From Sphingomonas sp. PAMC26645 (GTDB lineage: Bacteria; Pseudomonadota; Alphaproteobacteria; Sphingomonadales; Sphingomonadaceae), in NCBI RefSeq assembly GCF_004795835.1, contig NZ_CP039249.1, positions 3,943,001 to 4,007,000 on the forward strand: a stretch of 64,000 nucleotides of DNA. The letters are read 5' to 3'. Under the pieces are notes generated by a model that was not told where the DNA came from, ran no database searches, and worked only from the letters and a program-made list of their open reading frames with translations. A program made the position numbers and the translations under genes. Shown here in pieces: positions 53,063 to 63,084 of the stretch (position 1 is its first letter; each line of letters opens with the position of its first letter).

Positions 53063-53071
53063 GAGACAGTC

Positions 53072-53842
53072 TTGAAGATCAACGACATAGCCGCCATCGT
53101 CACCGGTGGCGCATCCGGACTGGGCGGGGCCACCGCTGCGATGCTCGCGGCCAGAGGGGCCAGAGGGGCCAGGGTAACGATCGTAGATCGGGATCGTGAC
53201 GCCGCAGAAGCTCACGCCACCGAAATCGGCGGGCGCGCCGCGATCGTCGACGTAACGGACGACGCCGCCATCGAAGCTGCACTCGCCGAGGCGGAGCAGG
53301 CCCACGGCGTCGCCCGGATATTGGTCAATTGTGCCGGCGTAGCGCCCGCGATCAAGACCGTCGGCAAAGAAAACGTTCCGCATCCGCTCGACGCCTTCCG
53401 CCGCGCCGTCGAGATCAACCTGATAGGCACCTTCGCTATGATTGCCCGCTTCTCGGCGAGACTGGTCGCGGCCGAGCCGATCGGTGAGGAACGCGGCGTG
53501 ATCATCAACACTGCCTCGGTGGCCGCCTATGACGGACAGGTAGGCCAGGCAGCCTATGCCGCCTCGAAGGGTGGCGTCGTCGGCATGACGCTCCCGATCG
53601 CTCGCGATCTTGCGCAGCATCGCATCCGGGTGATGACGATCGCCCCCGGGATCTTCCTGACGCCGATGCTCATGGGCCTGCCACAAGCGGCGCAGGATTC
53701 GCTGGGAACGCAGGTGCCGCACCCTAGCAGGCTGGGGAAACCAGACGAATACGCCGCGTTGGTCGAAGCGATCCTGACCAATCCCATGCTCAACGGCGAC
53801 GTGATCCGCCTCGACGGTGCAATCCGGATGGCACCCCGATGA
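53072..53842 (+). CDS. SDR dehydrogenase, type II 3-hydroxyacyl-CoA dehydrogenase-like
   Basis: A 256-residue SDR similar to HSD17B10-type enzymes that oxidise 2-methyl-3-hydroxybutyryl-CoA or straight 3-hydroxyacyl-CoA. Cofactor motif VTGGASGLGGATAAML, VNCAGVAPA, INTASVAAYDGQ with the Ser, and YAASKGGVVGMTLP with Tyr-Lys; the ending NGDVIRLDGAIRM is typical. A 9-bp tandem duplication adds Gly-Ala-Arg after ARGAR in the region following the cofactor helix. GGAG lies about 8 nt before the ATG. It overlaps the next acyl-CoA dehydrogenase start by 4 nt. Confidence 0.88.
   Translation: MKINDIAAIVTGGASGLGGATAAMLAARGARGARVTIVDRDRDAAEAHATEIGGRAAIVDVTDDAAIEAALAEAEQAHGVARILVNCAGVAPAIKTVGKENVPHPLDAFRRAVEINLIGTFAMIARFSARLVAAEPIGEERGVIINTASVAAYDGQVGQAAYAASKGGVVGMTLPIARDLAQHRIRVMTIAPGIFLTPMLMGLPQAAQDSLGTQVPHPSRLGKPDEYAALVEAILTNPMLNGDVIRLDGAIRMAPR
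53151..53168. repeat. 9-bp tandem duplication in the HSD10-like gene
   Basis: CCAGAGGGG occurs twice in direct succession, followed by a partial third unit CCAGGG. It encodes ARGARGAR where related SDRs have a single ARGAR before the second beta strand. Confidence 0.85.
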
Positions 53843-55005
53843 GCGGCGCCACGATTGCTGCAGCCGTCGCAGGCTTCGTTCGCGACCAAGTGGTGCCGTA
53901 CGAACACGATCCCCGGCGTAGCGCGCACGGTCCTTCGGACGAACTCGTCCGGGAGTTGCGCGATCTGGCGCGCGTGGCCTGTGTTCTGACCCCGCATATC
54001 CTTTCCGACGGCAGCCACCTGTCGCACAGAGATACCGCGAAGGTGCTGCGCGCTGCCGGGTTGTCGCCACTCGGGCCATTGGCGGTCAACGTCATGGCGC
54101 CCGACGAGGGCAACATGTATCTGCTCGGCAAGGTTGCCAGCACCGAGCAGAAGGCGCGCTTCCTCTCGCCGCTGTTGGACGGCACGGCGCGATCCGCCTT
54201 CTTCATGACGGAGCCAGCGGCCGATGGTGGCGCTGGCTCGGATCCGTCGATGATGCTCACGACCGCCGCTCGCGACGGAAACCACTGGGTCGTCAATGGT
54301 CGCAAGGCGTTCATTACAGGCGCCGACGGTGCCAAGGTCGGCATCGTGATGGCGAAAGCCGACGAAGGCGCGACGATGTTCCTGGTCGACCTGCCCGATC
54401 CTGCGATCACGATCGAACGCGTGCTCGATACGATCGACAGTTCCATGCCGGGCGGTCATTCGGTCGTCGCTATCACCAACCTGCGCATCCCGGCCGACCA
54501 GATGCTCGGCAATCCGGGCGACGGCTTCAAGCTCGCGCAAGTTCGGCTGGCGCCTGCGCGGCTTACCCATTGCATGCGGTGGCTGGGTGCCTGCGACCGC
54601 GCGAACGAGATCGCGACCGACTATGCCTGCCGCCGCCACGCGTTCGGCAAGCCGCTGGTCGATCACGAAGGGGTCGGCTTCATGCTGGCCGAGAATATGA
54701 TCGATCTGAAACAGGCCGAACTGATGATCGATTGGTGCGCCGACGTGCTCGATACCGGCGCGCTTGGTACCGTGGAAAGCTCGATGGCAAAGGTTGCGGT
54801 CAGCGAGGCGTTGATGCGGATCGCCGATCGCTGCGTGCAGGTCATGGGCGGCACCGGCGTGACCGACGACACGATCGTCGCGCAAGTGTTTCGCGAGGTA
54901 CGCGCCTTTCGAATCTACGACGGTCCCACCGAAGTCCACAAGTGGAGCCTCGCCAAGAAGATCAAGCGCGACTGGCGCGACGCCCAAGGTCCGGTTCATC
55001 CATGA
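53839..55005 (+). CDS. Acyl-CoA dehydrogenase
   Basis: A 388-residue acyl-CoA dehydrogenase. The FAD segment is [19 protein letters not shown], the beta-domain has [15 protein letters not shown], and the C-terminus has [17 protein letters not shown] and [16 protein letters not shown]. This subtype usually sits with APH-type phosphotransferases and SDRs in sphingomonad acyl-CoA catabolic clusters. It acts between the HSD10-like dehydrogenase and a FadJ-like protein, consistent with beta-oxidation of a branched or cyclic acyl-CoA. Confidence 0.92.
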   Translation: MSGATIAAAVAGFVRDQVVPYEHDPRRSAHGPSDELVRELRDLARVACVLTPHILSDGSHLSHRDTAKVLRAAGLSPLGPLAVNVMAPDEGNMYLLGKVASTEQKARFLSPLLDGTARSAFFMTEPAADGGAGSDPSMMLTTAARDGNHWVVNGRKAFITGADGAKVGIVMAKADEGATMFLVDLPDPAITIERVLDTIDSSMPGGHSVVAITNLRIPADQMLGNPGDGFKLAQVRLAPARLTHCMRWLGACDRANEIATDYACRRHAFGKPLVDHEGVGFMLAENMIDLKQAELMIDWCADVLDTGALGTVESSMAKVAVSEALMRIADRCVQVMGGTGVTDDTIVAQVFREVRAFRIYDGPTEVHKWSLAKKIKRDWRDAQGPVHP

Positions 55006-55085
55006 CAGGCCTGTCGTTCGAGCGCGTTGGACGCCCCTTTTATCCTGCCAGCGCCACATTGGACGACAGTAATTCCGGAGATAGT

Positions 55086-57113
55086 ATGACCTCGTCGACG
55101 AACACTGGCCCGATCCGCACCGAACGCCATGACGACGTGCTCGTCATCATCTCGAACAATCCTCCCGTCAACGCGCTCGGCGCTGCGGTCCGCCAGGGCC
55201 TCGAAGCGGCGATCAAGGAAGGCGTTAACGACGACAGCATCACCGCGATGGTGATCCGCTGCGACGGCCGCACGTTCTTTGCGGGCGCCGACATCACCGA
55301 GTTCGGCAAGGAAATGGTCGAGCCCGGCCTGCCGACCGTCGTCGACATGATCGAGGCGTCGTCGAAGCCCGTCGTCGCGGCGATCCACGGCACCGCGCTC
55401 GGCGGTGGGTGCGAAGTCACGCTCGGCTGCCATTACCGCGTCGCCGTTCCCTCGGCGAAGATCGGTACGCCTGAAGTGAAGCTTGGCCTGCTGCCCGGCG
55501 CTAGCGGCACGCAACGCATTCCGCGCATCGCCGGCGTGAAGCTCGCGGTGGAGATGACCGCGAAGGGCGATCCGATCTCGGCGAAGAGGGCGCTCGACGC
55601 CGGGCTGATCGACAAGATCGTCGGCGAGGACTCGCTCGAAGCCGATGCCGTCGCGTTCGCGCGCGAGATCGCGACCAAGCGCCCCCTGCCCCGCGCGTCC
55701 GAGAAGACCGCGCAGGCCGATCCCGATGCGGTCGCCGCGTTCAAGAAGGAGAATGCGCGGCGTTTCCGTAACTTCGACGCGCCGGCCGCCAACATCGCCT
55801 GCGTCGAGAAAGCCGCGGATGGCTCCAGCTTCGAGGACGGCATCGCGTTCGAACGCCAGGAGTTCATGAAGCTCATGATGGGCGTGCAGTCTGCAGCCCA
55901 GCGCCACATCTTCTTCGCCGAACGCCAGGCCGCCAAGATCGACGACGTTCCGGCCGACACCAAGCTTCGCGAGATCAAGCGCGTCGGCGTGATCGGCGCG
56001 GGCACGATGGGCGGCGGCATCTCGATGAACTTCCTGTCCGCGGGCATCCCGGTCACGATCGTCGAGATGCAGCAGGAGGCGCTCGACCGCGGCACCGGCG
56101 TCGTACGCAAGAATTACGAAGCGACCGCCGCCAAAGGCCGGATGAAGCCCGAGCAGGTCGAGCAGGCAATGGGTGCGCTGAAGCCAACGCTCGACTTCGC
56201 CGATCTGGCGGAATGCGACCTGATCATCGAGGCGGTGTACGAGACGATGGAGGTGAAGAAGGAGATTTTCACCAAGCTCGACGCGATCGCCAAGCCGGGC
56301 GCGATCCTGGCCTCGAACACGTCGTATCTCGACATCGATGCGATCGCGGCGTGCACCAAGCGGCCGCAGGACGTGGTCGGCATGCACTTCTTCTCGCCCG
56401 CCAACGTGATGAAGTTGCTCGAGGTCGTGCGCGGCGACAAGACCGCGGACGATGTGCTGGCGACCGTCATGGCGCTCGCGAAGAAGATCAAGAAGGTCGC
56501 TGTCGTTGCCGGCGTTACGTACGGGTTCATCGGCAACCGCATGCTGATGCCCCGGCAGGTCGAGGCGACCAAGCTGCTGCTGGAAGGCGCGAGCCCGGAG
56601 CAGATCGACAAGGTCCATGTCGCGTTCGGGATGCCGATGGGGCCGTTCCAGATGAGCGATCTCGCGGGCGTCGACATCGGCTGGCATCGCGATCCGAGCC
56701 GGATCGAGAACATCCGCGATGCGCTGGCGGCGGAGAATCGCTGGGGCCAGAAGACCAAGGCCGGCTTTTACGATTACGACGAGAAGCGGACGCCGTCGAA
56801 CTCGGCGCGGGTCACGGAGATCATCGACGATTTCCGCAAGAAATCCGGCGTGACGCCGCGCGAGATCAGCGACGAGGAGATCGTCGTGCGGACGCTCTAC
56901 ACGATGGTGAACGAAGGCGCGCTGATCCTCGAAGAGGGCAAGGCACAGCGCGCGTCGGACGTCGATGTGGTGTGGATCTATGGATATGGCTGGCCGGTGT
57001 ACCGCGGCGGACCGATGTTCTGGGCGCAGTCGGAGGGGTTGGCGAAGGTCGTCGCGGGGCTGGAGAAATACGGGTTCACCGTTGCGAAATCGCTCAAGGC
57101 CGGTTCGCTATGA
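55086..57113 (+). CDS. Bifunctional enoyl-CoA hydratase / 3-hydroxyacyl-CoA dehydrogenase
   Basis: A 675-residue multifunctional beta-oxidation protein. The crotonase domain spans about 8-190 (oxyanion hole [17 protein letters not shown], and [17 protein letters not shown] with the catalytic Glu region). The NAD-binding dehydrogenase domain starts about 298 ([16 protein letters not shown]), followed by [18 protein letters not shown] with the catalytic His and C-terminal halves with [11 protein letters not shown]. The reaction order is hydration then oxidation. GGAGA precedes the ATG. It is the last intact gene of the cluster; a thiolase is not adjacent. Confidence 0.93.
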   Translation: MTSSTNTGPIRTERHDDVLVIISNNPPVNALGAAVRQGLEAAIKEGVNDDSITAMVIRCDGRTFFAGADITEFGKEMVEPGLPTVVDMIEASSKPVVAAIHGTALGGGCEVTLGCHYRVAVPSAKIGTPEVKLGLLPGASGTQRIPRIAGVKLAVEMTAKGDPISAKRALDAGLIDKIVGEDSLEADAVAFAREIATKRPLPRASEKTAQADPDAVAAFKKENARRFRNFDAPAANIACVEKAADGSSFEDGIAFERQEFMKLMMGVQSAAQRHIFFAERQAAKIDDVPADTKLREIKRVGVIGAGTMGGGISMNFLSAGIPVTIVEMQQEALDRGTGVVRKNYEATAAKGRMKPEQVEQAMGALKPTLDFADLAECDLIIEAVYETMEVKKEIFTKLDAIAKPGAILASNTSYLDIDAIAACTKRPQDVVGMHFFSPANVMKLLEVVRGDKTADDVLATVMALAKKIKKVAVVAGVTYGFIGNRMLMPRQVEATKLLLEGASPEQIDKVHVAFGMPMGPFQMSDLAGVDIGWHRDPSRIENIRDALAAENRWGQKTKAGFYDYDEKRTPSNSARVTEIIDDFRKKSGVTPREISDEEIVVRTLYTMVNEGALILEEGKAQRASDVDVVWIYGYGWPVYRGGPMFWAQSEGLAKVVAGLEKYGFTVAKSLKAGSL

Positions 57114-57485
57114 CGGCGTTTCCGGTCTCCAAATCCAATCGAGTTTACGACCGCCCGAACGGTGGCAGGAATGAAGCCGGGATCGATACTCTACTGATCT
57201 GCTAGATCTCTCAATACCGTTACCCAGTGATGGTGGATCCTCAACGAACGCGGCCAGCCCCCGATCGCATCGTAAGGTCCCGAATGGCAATATTGCCGGC
57301 GCGCTGCCGTCGGATTCGGGCCAGTAGACGGAAGCCGTGTCGTCTGGGCGATGCAGTTGCTCCAGTCGATCGCTATGCCCACGAGCGGTGGAGTTCCGTT
57401 CCTTCTCGCCGACCGGATGTCATGAACGGTGTTTGCCAATTCACCATAATAGCGCTCCGCAACTACTCTCCATTGTGAAGCAAAA
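57114..57485. other. Non-coding or decayed sequence, nothing recognised
   Basis: About 370 bp after the FadJ-like gene. Open frames on both strands are short and resemble no protein I recognise. GC content falls toward the right. This begins a 1-kb stretch to 58128 with only gene remnants. Confidence 0.5.
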
Positions 57486-57626
57486 CTACGCCCGCAGATC
57501 GAAGTGTTCGTCGTGATCGAACGCCGCGAGGACCGTTTCGAGAGCGAGGCCGATACGCGGCGCAGAGCCAGCAGCGGACAACGCGACGGCGCTGGGCGCG
57601 ATGACAGCAGTTTTAATTGATTTCAC
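57486..57626 (-). CDS. Possible 46-residue peptide with signal-like N-terminus
   Basis: GTG-started frame: VKSIKTAVIAPSAVALSAA, then an acidic end AAFDHDEHFDLRA. AGGAAA lies about 10 nt before the GTG, and the GTG overlaps the stop of the AraC fragment by 4 nt. No partner gene or known family is recognised. It could be a chance frame or the remains of a longer exported protein. Confidence 0.25.
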   Translation of the reverse strand: MKSIKTAVIAPSAVALSAAGSAPRIGLALETVLAAFDHDEHFDLRA

Positions 57627-57829
57627 AGGCCGGTTTCCTGAAGGGATACAGCCAGTACCTGCCACATGGCAGCGTTCGCGTCTTGTATCAGCTCAACATA
57701 TCGTGATTTACCCCAATAGGCAGGAGTTATGTCGAGACGAGACTGGAAGGTTCGGGTCAGGTGGGACTGATTGACAAAGCCTGCTAATTGCGCGACGTCG
57801 GCTAGCGACGCGACACATTTTCCCAGCAT
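57623..57829 (-). pseudogene. AraC-type helix-turn-helix fragment
   Basis: A 68-residue open frame holding the second AraC helix-turn-helix: SLADVAQLAGFVNQSHLTRT and FQSRLDITPAYWGKSRY, a close fit to the family's C-terminal signature. The first helix-turn-helix and the sensor domain are absent upstream, so this is a 5'-truncated remnant. The remaining 299 bp up to 58128 contain no recognisable gene. Confidence 0.7.
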
Positions 57830-58128
57830 CGCTACAGCTCACTCTAATCGGTACTAGAGCTTTATGTCACTCGCCCTTGGGATGGGCCTGCTGTCGAGTA
57901 GCGCGTCAGAGAGCAGCGATGACCACGAGATGATCGCCCAATCAGGCGCATCGGAAGTGGCAGCTGTTACTGCGCGGCGGCATTGGAGCTGTTGACCGAA
58001 CCTTTCGCCATGCGCGCATTGCCAACCAGGGTAGCAGAAATGTTCAACGGGAATGACCCCGTACAGGCGTACGCCCGCTCTGGAAGGTCAACCAAGACAC
58101 CACCGGCTAGCTGCGCTACCTGCCTTCG

Positions 58129-58539
58129 ATGCTCGCGACTCGTCGCCTCTTAGCGCAACGCTATTTTGCCGTGCTTTTGTGCGCGGCAGCGTTGTTACTG
58201 AAGCTGCTTGTACCGACCGGGTACATGATCGGCAGCGAGCATGGCCGGATTACGATCGAGCTATGTTCCGGCGTTGCCCCCAACGCCACGACGATGGCCA
58301 TGTCGGGGACGCACGGCGACATGCCCGATCACGGCAAGTCGCAGGATCACGGCAAGGCTGAAATGCCGTGCGCGTTTGCGGGCCTGTCAGCCGCAACGCT
58401 CGGTGCGATCGATCCCGTTCAGCTCGTCGCCCTGATCGCCTTCGTCATGGCGATCGGGCTGTCACCAGCCGTCCAACCGGCGACGGTCCGCCGCGGCTAC
58501 CTACGGCCTCCGCTTCGCGGTCCCCCGGCCGCCCTTTGA
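58129..58539 (+). CDS. DUF2946-family membrane protein
   Basis: A 136-residue protein with an N-terminal hydrophobic helix (FAVLLCAAALLLKLLVPTG), a His/Met/Asp-rich loop (HGDMPDHGKSQDHGKAEM) and a second helix (LVALIAFVMAIGLSP). The layout fits DUF2946, often found just upstream of TonB-dependent receptors for metals. The His/Met-rich loop suggests metal binding, perhaps copper. It lies 80 bp before a TonB receptor gene, probably in the same operon. Confidence 0.78.
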   Translation: MLATRRLLAQRYFAVLLCAAALLLKLLVPTGYMIGSEHGRITIELCSGVAPNATTMAMSGTHGDMPDHGKSQDHGKAEMPCAFAGLSAATLGAIDPVQLVALIAFVMAIGLSPAVQPATVRRGYLRPPLRGPPAAL

Positions 58540-58619
58540 CCGACTGATCGTCTGCTCCTTCGAGAGCAACCACGTCCACGGACCGCGCGCTATCGCGAGG
58601 GCCGGTCAAAGGCCTATCC

Positions 58620-60992
58620 ATGATCCGAACTCACTTGCTGGCAGGGGCGTGCCTGCCCTGCCTGCTGCTCGCCGTACCAGCGTCCGCTCAGGATGACGCG
58701 GCACGCATCACGAAGTCCGACCTAACAGTCACCAATGCGCAGGGCCTCCACGCAGCGCAAACCGGCGACATCATCGTCACGGCGCTGAAACGCCCACAGG
58801 CGCTCCAGGACGTGCCGGCAAGCGTCACCATCCTTTCCGCCGACCTGCTTCGCCGCCTCAACGTGCAGGACTTTTCTCGCGTCGCGGACTCCGTGCCGGG
58901 CTTGGCCTTCGCGACCACGGGACCCGGCAACTCGCAGTACATCATACGCGGGATCGGCGGGGTCGGGTTCGTCCAGTCGCCGACCACAGGCGTCTACTTC
59001 GACGAGACCCCGCTTCAGACCCGCGCACTCCGCGGCTTTTCACAGCCCGACCCGCAGCTGTTCGACGTCGCTCGGGTCGAAGTGCTGCGCGGACCGCAAG
59101 GCGTGTTGTTCGGGTCGTCATCGATGGGCGGCCTGGTCCGCATCGTGACCAACCAGCCCGACGCCACCAGGATCGCCGCAATGGGTCAGGCGAGCGTTTC
59201 GACCATCACCGATGGCGGCACGAGCTGGGACGCCAAGGCGATGCTCAACCTGCCGATCGTCGCCGACATCCTGGCGATGCGCGTCTCGGGCGGGTTTGTC
59301 CGGCAGGGCGGCTGGATCGACGATCTGCGGCCCACCACCGGCGACCTGACCGAGAATGCGGGAACGTCGGCGGTCCGCAAGGACGTCAACTGGACGCGCA
59401 CCGGCACGGTACGCGCGGCGCTGCGCTGGAACGCGACGCCGACCCTGACGATCACCCCGTCGTTGGTCTGGCAGGACGTCTATAGCAATGCGGACCGTCC
59501 CCATAGCGACGTGACCTTCGGCAAGCGCGCGCGGCTAAAGGCGCGGTATGCGGACACGTATGCCAAGGATCGGTTCGTCATCCGCTCGCTGCTGATCGAG
59601 AACCGGTTCGATACGCTCGGTGGCTTCACCCTGTCGTCCAATTCGTCCTGGCTCGACCGGCGAAACCGGCTGTCGTTCGACGTCACCGCGTTCGACTCTC
59701 CGATCGTCGAGGACATCGTCGGACCGGGTCCAGGCGGCAGGCTATTCCCAACGCCGCTCAAGGATTTCGGCCGCACGAAACAGTTCACGCAGGAGGTGCG
59801 CGCGGTGTCCGATGGACCGGGGCGGCTGCAATATGTCTTCGGCGCGCTCTACCGCGACCTTCATCAGGACTCCGGTCGCAGCATCACCGTCGCCGACCTG
59901 TTCGGCGTCACCGCACCGCTCCCCCTTGGTGCCAGCAGTCCGGCCGTCATCCAGGACACGACGGCGCGCTTTCGTGAGAGCGAGATCGCGGCGTTCGGCG
60001 AGCTGACCTATGCCGTAGTGCCGAAGGTGAAGGTCGCCGCGGGCGCACGCGTGTTTGCCTATCGCCAGCGCGAAGCGAGCCGACGTTACGGGATCGGTGG
60101 CGTCGCAGGCGGCGATCTCGCCTACGATTATGACGAGCGCAATCGCGAGAACGGCGTCACACCGCGCTTCACGCTAAGCTATGAGCCGAGCCGTGCCGCG
60201 ACGCTCTACGCCAGCTACTCGCAGGGATTTCGCACCGGGGGCGTCAATGCGCCTGTGACGGATGATATCTGCTCGGCTGCGGAACGTCGCGCGGCAGGCA
60301 TTCCCGATGTACCGCCGCCCTACGACAGCGATCGTACCGACAATTACGAGATAGGCGCCAAGACCAGCCTTTGGGGTGGTCGTGTGCGGATCAACGGCGC
60401 TGGCTATGCAATCGACTGGAAGGACTATCAGCAGGCGTTCCAGACAGCGTGCGGGATCAATAACGCAACGACCATCTCCTTCACCGTCAACGCCGGCCGC
60501 GTTCGTAGCCGTGGCGGCGAGCTTGAAGTTTCCGTGTCGCCGGTCCGGGGGCTCGATCTTCACGCGGGCGGATCGTTCACCGACGCGACCTACCGCAACG
60601 ACGTGCCCAATCTGCTGCTGCCGGCAGGCTCGCGTGTGCTCGATGTGCCCCGCTGGCTGTGGAATGTGCGCGGCGAGTACGAGACCGCGCTCACGCATGA
60701 GCTGACCGGCACGTTGTTCGCCGCGGCGCGTCACGTCGGCGGATCCAACAGCGGGTTCGGCGAAGGCGAGGTGCTGCCGCGTCCGGCCTACACGCTGGTC
60801 GACGCCTCCGCCGGGGTGACGATGCGTGGCGGCTTGGGGGTCGACCTGTTCGTCACCAACCTGTTCGACGCCGTGCCGGTCTTCGGTCAGGAGTTCACGA
60901 CGTCGCCCGGCAACACCACCGCAACCAGCTACTTCGCCTATCTCGTCGGCCCGCCGCGGACTGTTGGGATACGTCTGACCAAGGCATTATGA
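58620..60992 (+). CDS. TonB-dependent receptor
   Basis: A 790-residue outer-membrane receptor. The signal peptide ends near VPASAQ. The TonB box is GDIIVTALKRP, the plug domain lies at about 55-165 (VPASVTILSADLLRRLNVQD and VARVEVLRGPQGVLFGSSSM), and a 22-strand barrel ends VGIRLTKAL. It takes up a siderophore or other large ligand using TonB energy. Association with a DUF2946 protein upstream and a PepSY membrane protein overlapping by 4 nt suggests iron or copper-complex uptake with reduction at the inner membrane. Confidence 0.93.
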   Translation: MIRTHLLAGACLPCLLLAVPASAQDDAARITKSDLTVTNAQGLHAAQTGDIIVTALKRPQALQDVPASVTILSADLLRRLNVQDFSRVADSVPGLAFATTGPGNSQYIIRGIGGVGFVQSPTTGVYFDETPLQTRALRGFSQPDPQLFDVARVEVLRGPQGVLFGSSSMGGLVRIVTNQPDATRIAAMGQASVSTITDGGTSWDAKAMLNLPIVADILAMRVSGGFVRQGGWIDDLRPTTGDLTENAGTSAVRKDVNWTRTGTVRAALRWNATPTLTITPSLVWQDVYSNADRPHSDVTFGKRARLKARYADTYAKDRFVIRSLLIENRFDTLGGFTLSSNSSWLDRRNRLSFDVTAFDSPIVEDIVGPGPGGRLFPTPLKDFGRTKQFTQEVRAVSDGPGRLQYVFGALYRDLHQDSGRSITVADLFGVTAPLPLGASSPAVIQDTTARFRESEIAAFGELTYAVVPKVKVAAGARVFAYRQREASRRYGIGGVAGGDLAYDYDERNRENGVTPRFTLSYEPSRAATLYASYSQGFRTGGVNAPVTDDICSAAERRAAGIPDVPPPYDSDRTDNYEIGAKTSLWGGRVRINGAGYAIDWKDYQQAFQTACGINNATTISFTVNAGRVRSRGGELEVSVSPVRGLDLHAGGSFTDATYRNDVPNLLLPAGSRVLDVPRWLWNVRGEYETALTHELTGTLFAAARHVGGSNSGFGEGEVLPRPAYTLVDASAGVTMRGGLGVDLFVTNLFDAVPVFGQEFTTSPGNTTATSYFAYLVGPPRTVGIRLTKAL

Positions 60993-62388
60993 TGGCGGGC
61001 ATGGACGCTTCAGCGATGAACACGAACCCACCCGCCGGCCATCGGGCACCCGGCGCGCGGTGGTACAACGCGGTATGGCGCTGGCACTTCTATGCAGGGC
61101 TGTTCTGCATCCCATTCATTATCTGGTTGTCACTGACGGGCACGATCTATCTTTGGCGACCACAGCTGGAAGCATTGTTGGACCGGCCCTACGACCATCT
61201 CCCCGTTGCCGGGCGGACCGTCTCACCCGACGCGCACGTGCGGGCGGCACTGGCTGCGGTCCCAGGATCGTCGCTGCATAAATACGTACTCCCGGAACAT
61301 CCGGGAAACGCCGTGCGTGTGATCGTCTCCGCTGATGGCGTTGATCACCGCGTCTATGTCGATCCGCACTCGCTTGCGGTGCTGAAGGTCATCGGCGAGG
61401 AAGACCGGCCGCTCAACGTGGTATCGCGCCTTCACGGCGAATTGCTCGCGGGGGTGTGGGGCAGCTACCTCGTCGAGATCGCCGCGTGCTGGGCGATCGT
61501 CATGCTCCTGACCGGGCTTTATCTATGGTGGCCGCGCAACAGGAAGGGCCTCGCGGGTGTCCTCTACCCTCGCCTGGGGGGCGGACGACGCTTGTTCTGG
61601 CGTGATATCCACGCGACTGCCGGCATCTGGGTTTCGGTGTTCGCGCTCGGGCTGATCCTCACTGGCCTTCCTTGGGCAAATGCCTGGGGCAGCTATCTGG
61701 GGGAGGTCCGCACGCTCACCGGCACGACGCAGGGTCCCGTCGACTGGACGATCGGCGGCAAGGCGCCGACGGCGAAAGCGGACGCGATGCTTGGGGCTCA
61801 CGCCGGGCATGACGGCATGATCATGGCTGCCCCGCCGATCCGGCCCGCTGAGCTTGGGCGCGTGATTGCTACGGTCCGGCCGTTGCGGATTGCACCGCCT
61901 GTGCTGCTGTCTCCCCCGCGCATGAAGGCGGGCCGTGGACGGTGTCATCGGACGCAGCCGATCGCCCACTGCGATCGGACGCGCAGGTCGATGGTGCGAC
62001 AGGCCGCCTTGTCGGCCGTGTCGCGTTCGCCGACCGCCATTGGATCGACCGGGTCATCGGCTACGGCATCGCGGCGCACGAGGGCGCATTGTTCGGCATC
62101 ACCAATCAGATTCTCGGAACGCTAACCGCGCTGCTGCTGACCGTCCTCGCCGTTTCGGGCGGAGTCATGTGGTGGCGGAGGCGACCGACGGGTTTGCTGG
62201 GCGCACCATTGCCGCAGAACCGTCCGCGCTTTCGGATCGGGTTGGTAGCAGCGATCGTCGGGCTTGGGGTCTACATGCCGCTGTTCGGCACGACACTCGT
62301 GATCGTCCTCGTAGTAGAATGGGTTGTCCTGCGCCGCATTCCCATGACGCGACGCTGGCTGGGGCTGGGACGAGCAGCTTCTTGCTGA
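60989..62388 (+). pseudogene. PepSY-associated membrane protein, frameshifted in a C-run
   Basis: The first frame (60989 to about 61915) encodes AVWRWHFYAGLFCIPFIIW, HGELLAGVWGSYLVEIAACW and FWRDIHATAGIWVSVFALGL, typical of PepSY-TM reductase-like proteins. At the run CCCCC (61913-61917) the frame must shift by one nucleotide to continue with HEGGPWTVSSDAADRPL and the last helices (ALLLTVLAVSGGVMWWRRR). The combined product would be about 466 residues, the normal length. As given, the protein is truncated after about 310 native residues. A sequencing error in the homopolymer is possible. Confidence 0.8.
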
Positions 62389-62619
62389 AGGGGATGCTGG
62401 AACAGTAGGTGTGATCGCACGGCGCCGGTCGCTATCCACCTGACGAGCCGTTCGCCCCTGTGCCTCGACCGTATTTGACAGTGTCATGCTCCAACGCAAG
62501 GCAGCCCATACATCACGGGCGTTTTTAGCCTGACACGCCGACGGATATCGACGCGATGGCGCCGAGACGTCGGAACCCTCCCCCATCCTCCCGCGCTTGA
62601 GCCATGAAGGAGAGACGGC

Positions 62620-62985
62620 ATGGACGACCAGCGCGTGTGGGAATTCGAAGGCAGCCTATGGGATGCCAGCGACGAGCATTACCAGGACCGGATCGACGAG
62701 GAGATCGTCATGGTCTTGCCCCGGCCACCTTATGTCTTCCAGGGGCAGGAAGCGAAGGATGCGGTCAAGGCTACGCCCGATTGGGATACAGTTGAGCTAT
62801 CGGATCGACGAGTGTCACGACCTCAAGAGGGCCTGATCGTCGTTGCGTACACCGCGCGATGCGCGAGCGGCGACGAAAAGTACGAGGCACTTTGCACCTC
62901 GACTTTGCGGATGCGGGGAAACGACGATTGGCTGGTCGTCCAACATCAGCAGACGCCACCCTTGACCGCCAGCGTCGAGGCCTGA
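62620..62985 (+). CDS. NTF2-like protein (DUF4440 type)
   Basis: A 121-residue protein with the single-domain cone-shaped NTF2/SnoaL fold pattern: N-terminal helix, then a strand region in EGLIVVAYTARCASGDEKYE and a terminal WLVVQHQQTP typical of DUF4440 proteins. No enzyme residues can be assigned. It may bind a small hydrophobic ligand. GGAG lies before the ATG at 12 nt. It is separated by about 230 bp from the PepSY gene. Confidence 0.75.
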   Translation: MDDQRVWEFEGSLWDASDEHYQDRIDEEIVMVLPRPPYVFQGQEAKDAVKATPDWDTVELSDRRVSRPQEGLIVVAYTARCASGDEKYEALCTSTLRMRGNDDWLVVQHQQTPPLTASVEA

Positions 62986-62996
62986 CCGCTGGGTTG

Positions 62997-63034
62997 CCGT
63001 TGCGCCCGATACATCCCTGTAACAGGCGCAACGG
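62997..63034. terminator. Hairpin between convergent genes
   Basis: CCGTTGCGCC pairs with GGCGCAACGG (10 bp) around an 18-nt loop, between the NTF2-like stop and the methyltransferase stop. No T-run; it may work in both directions. Confidence 0.4.
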
Positions 63035-63084
63035 TACTAAACCGGGAAGTCAGCGCCCCCATTGCTGGTGTGATCCCAACAGCC

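Noticed and set aside
54570..55085. A longer N-terminus for the FadJ-like protein
   Set aside because: The upstream in-frame extension is antisense-like Arg-rich sequence overlapping the acyl-CoA dehydrogenase. The ATG at 55086 has GGAGA and starts the crotonase fold at the normal distance.
57191..57478. Short frames on both strands that might be transposase remnants
   Set aside because: No DDE motif, terminal inverted repeats or recognisable transposase segment could be found.
57486..57626. Lasso-peptide or other RiPP precursor
   Set aside because: No maturation enzymes, splitting protease or ABC exporter lie nearby, and the core lacks the spacing of Gly to Asp/Glu expected of lasso peptides.
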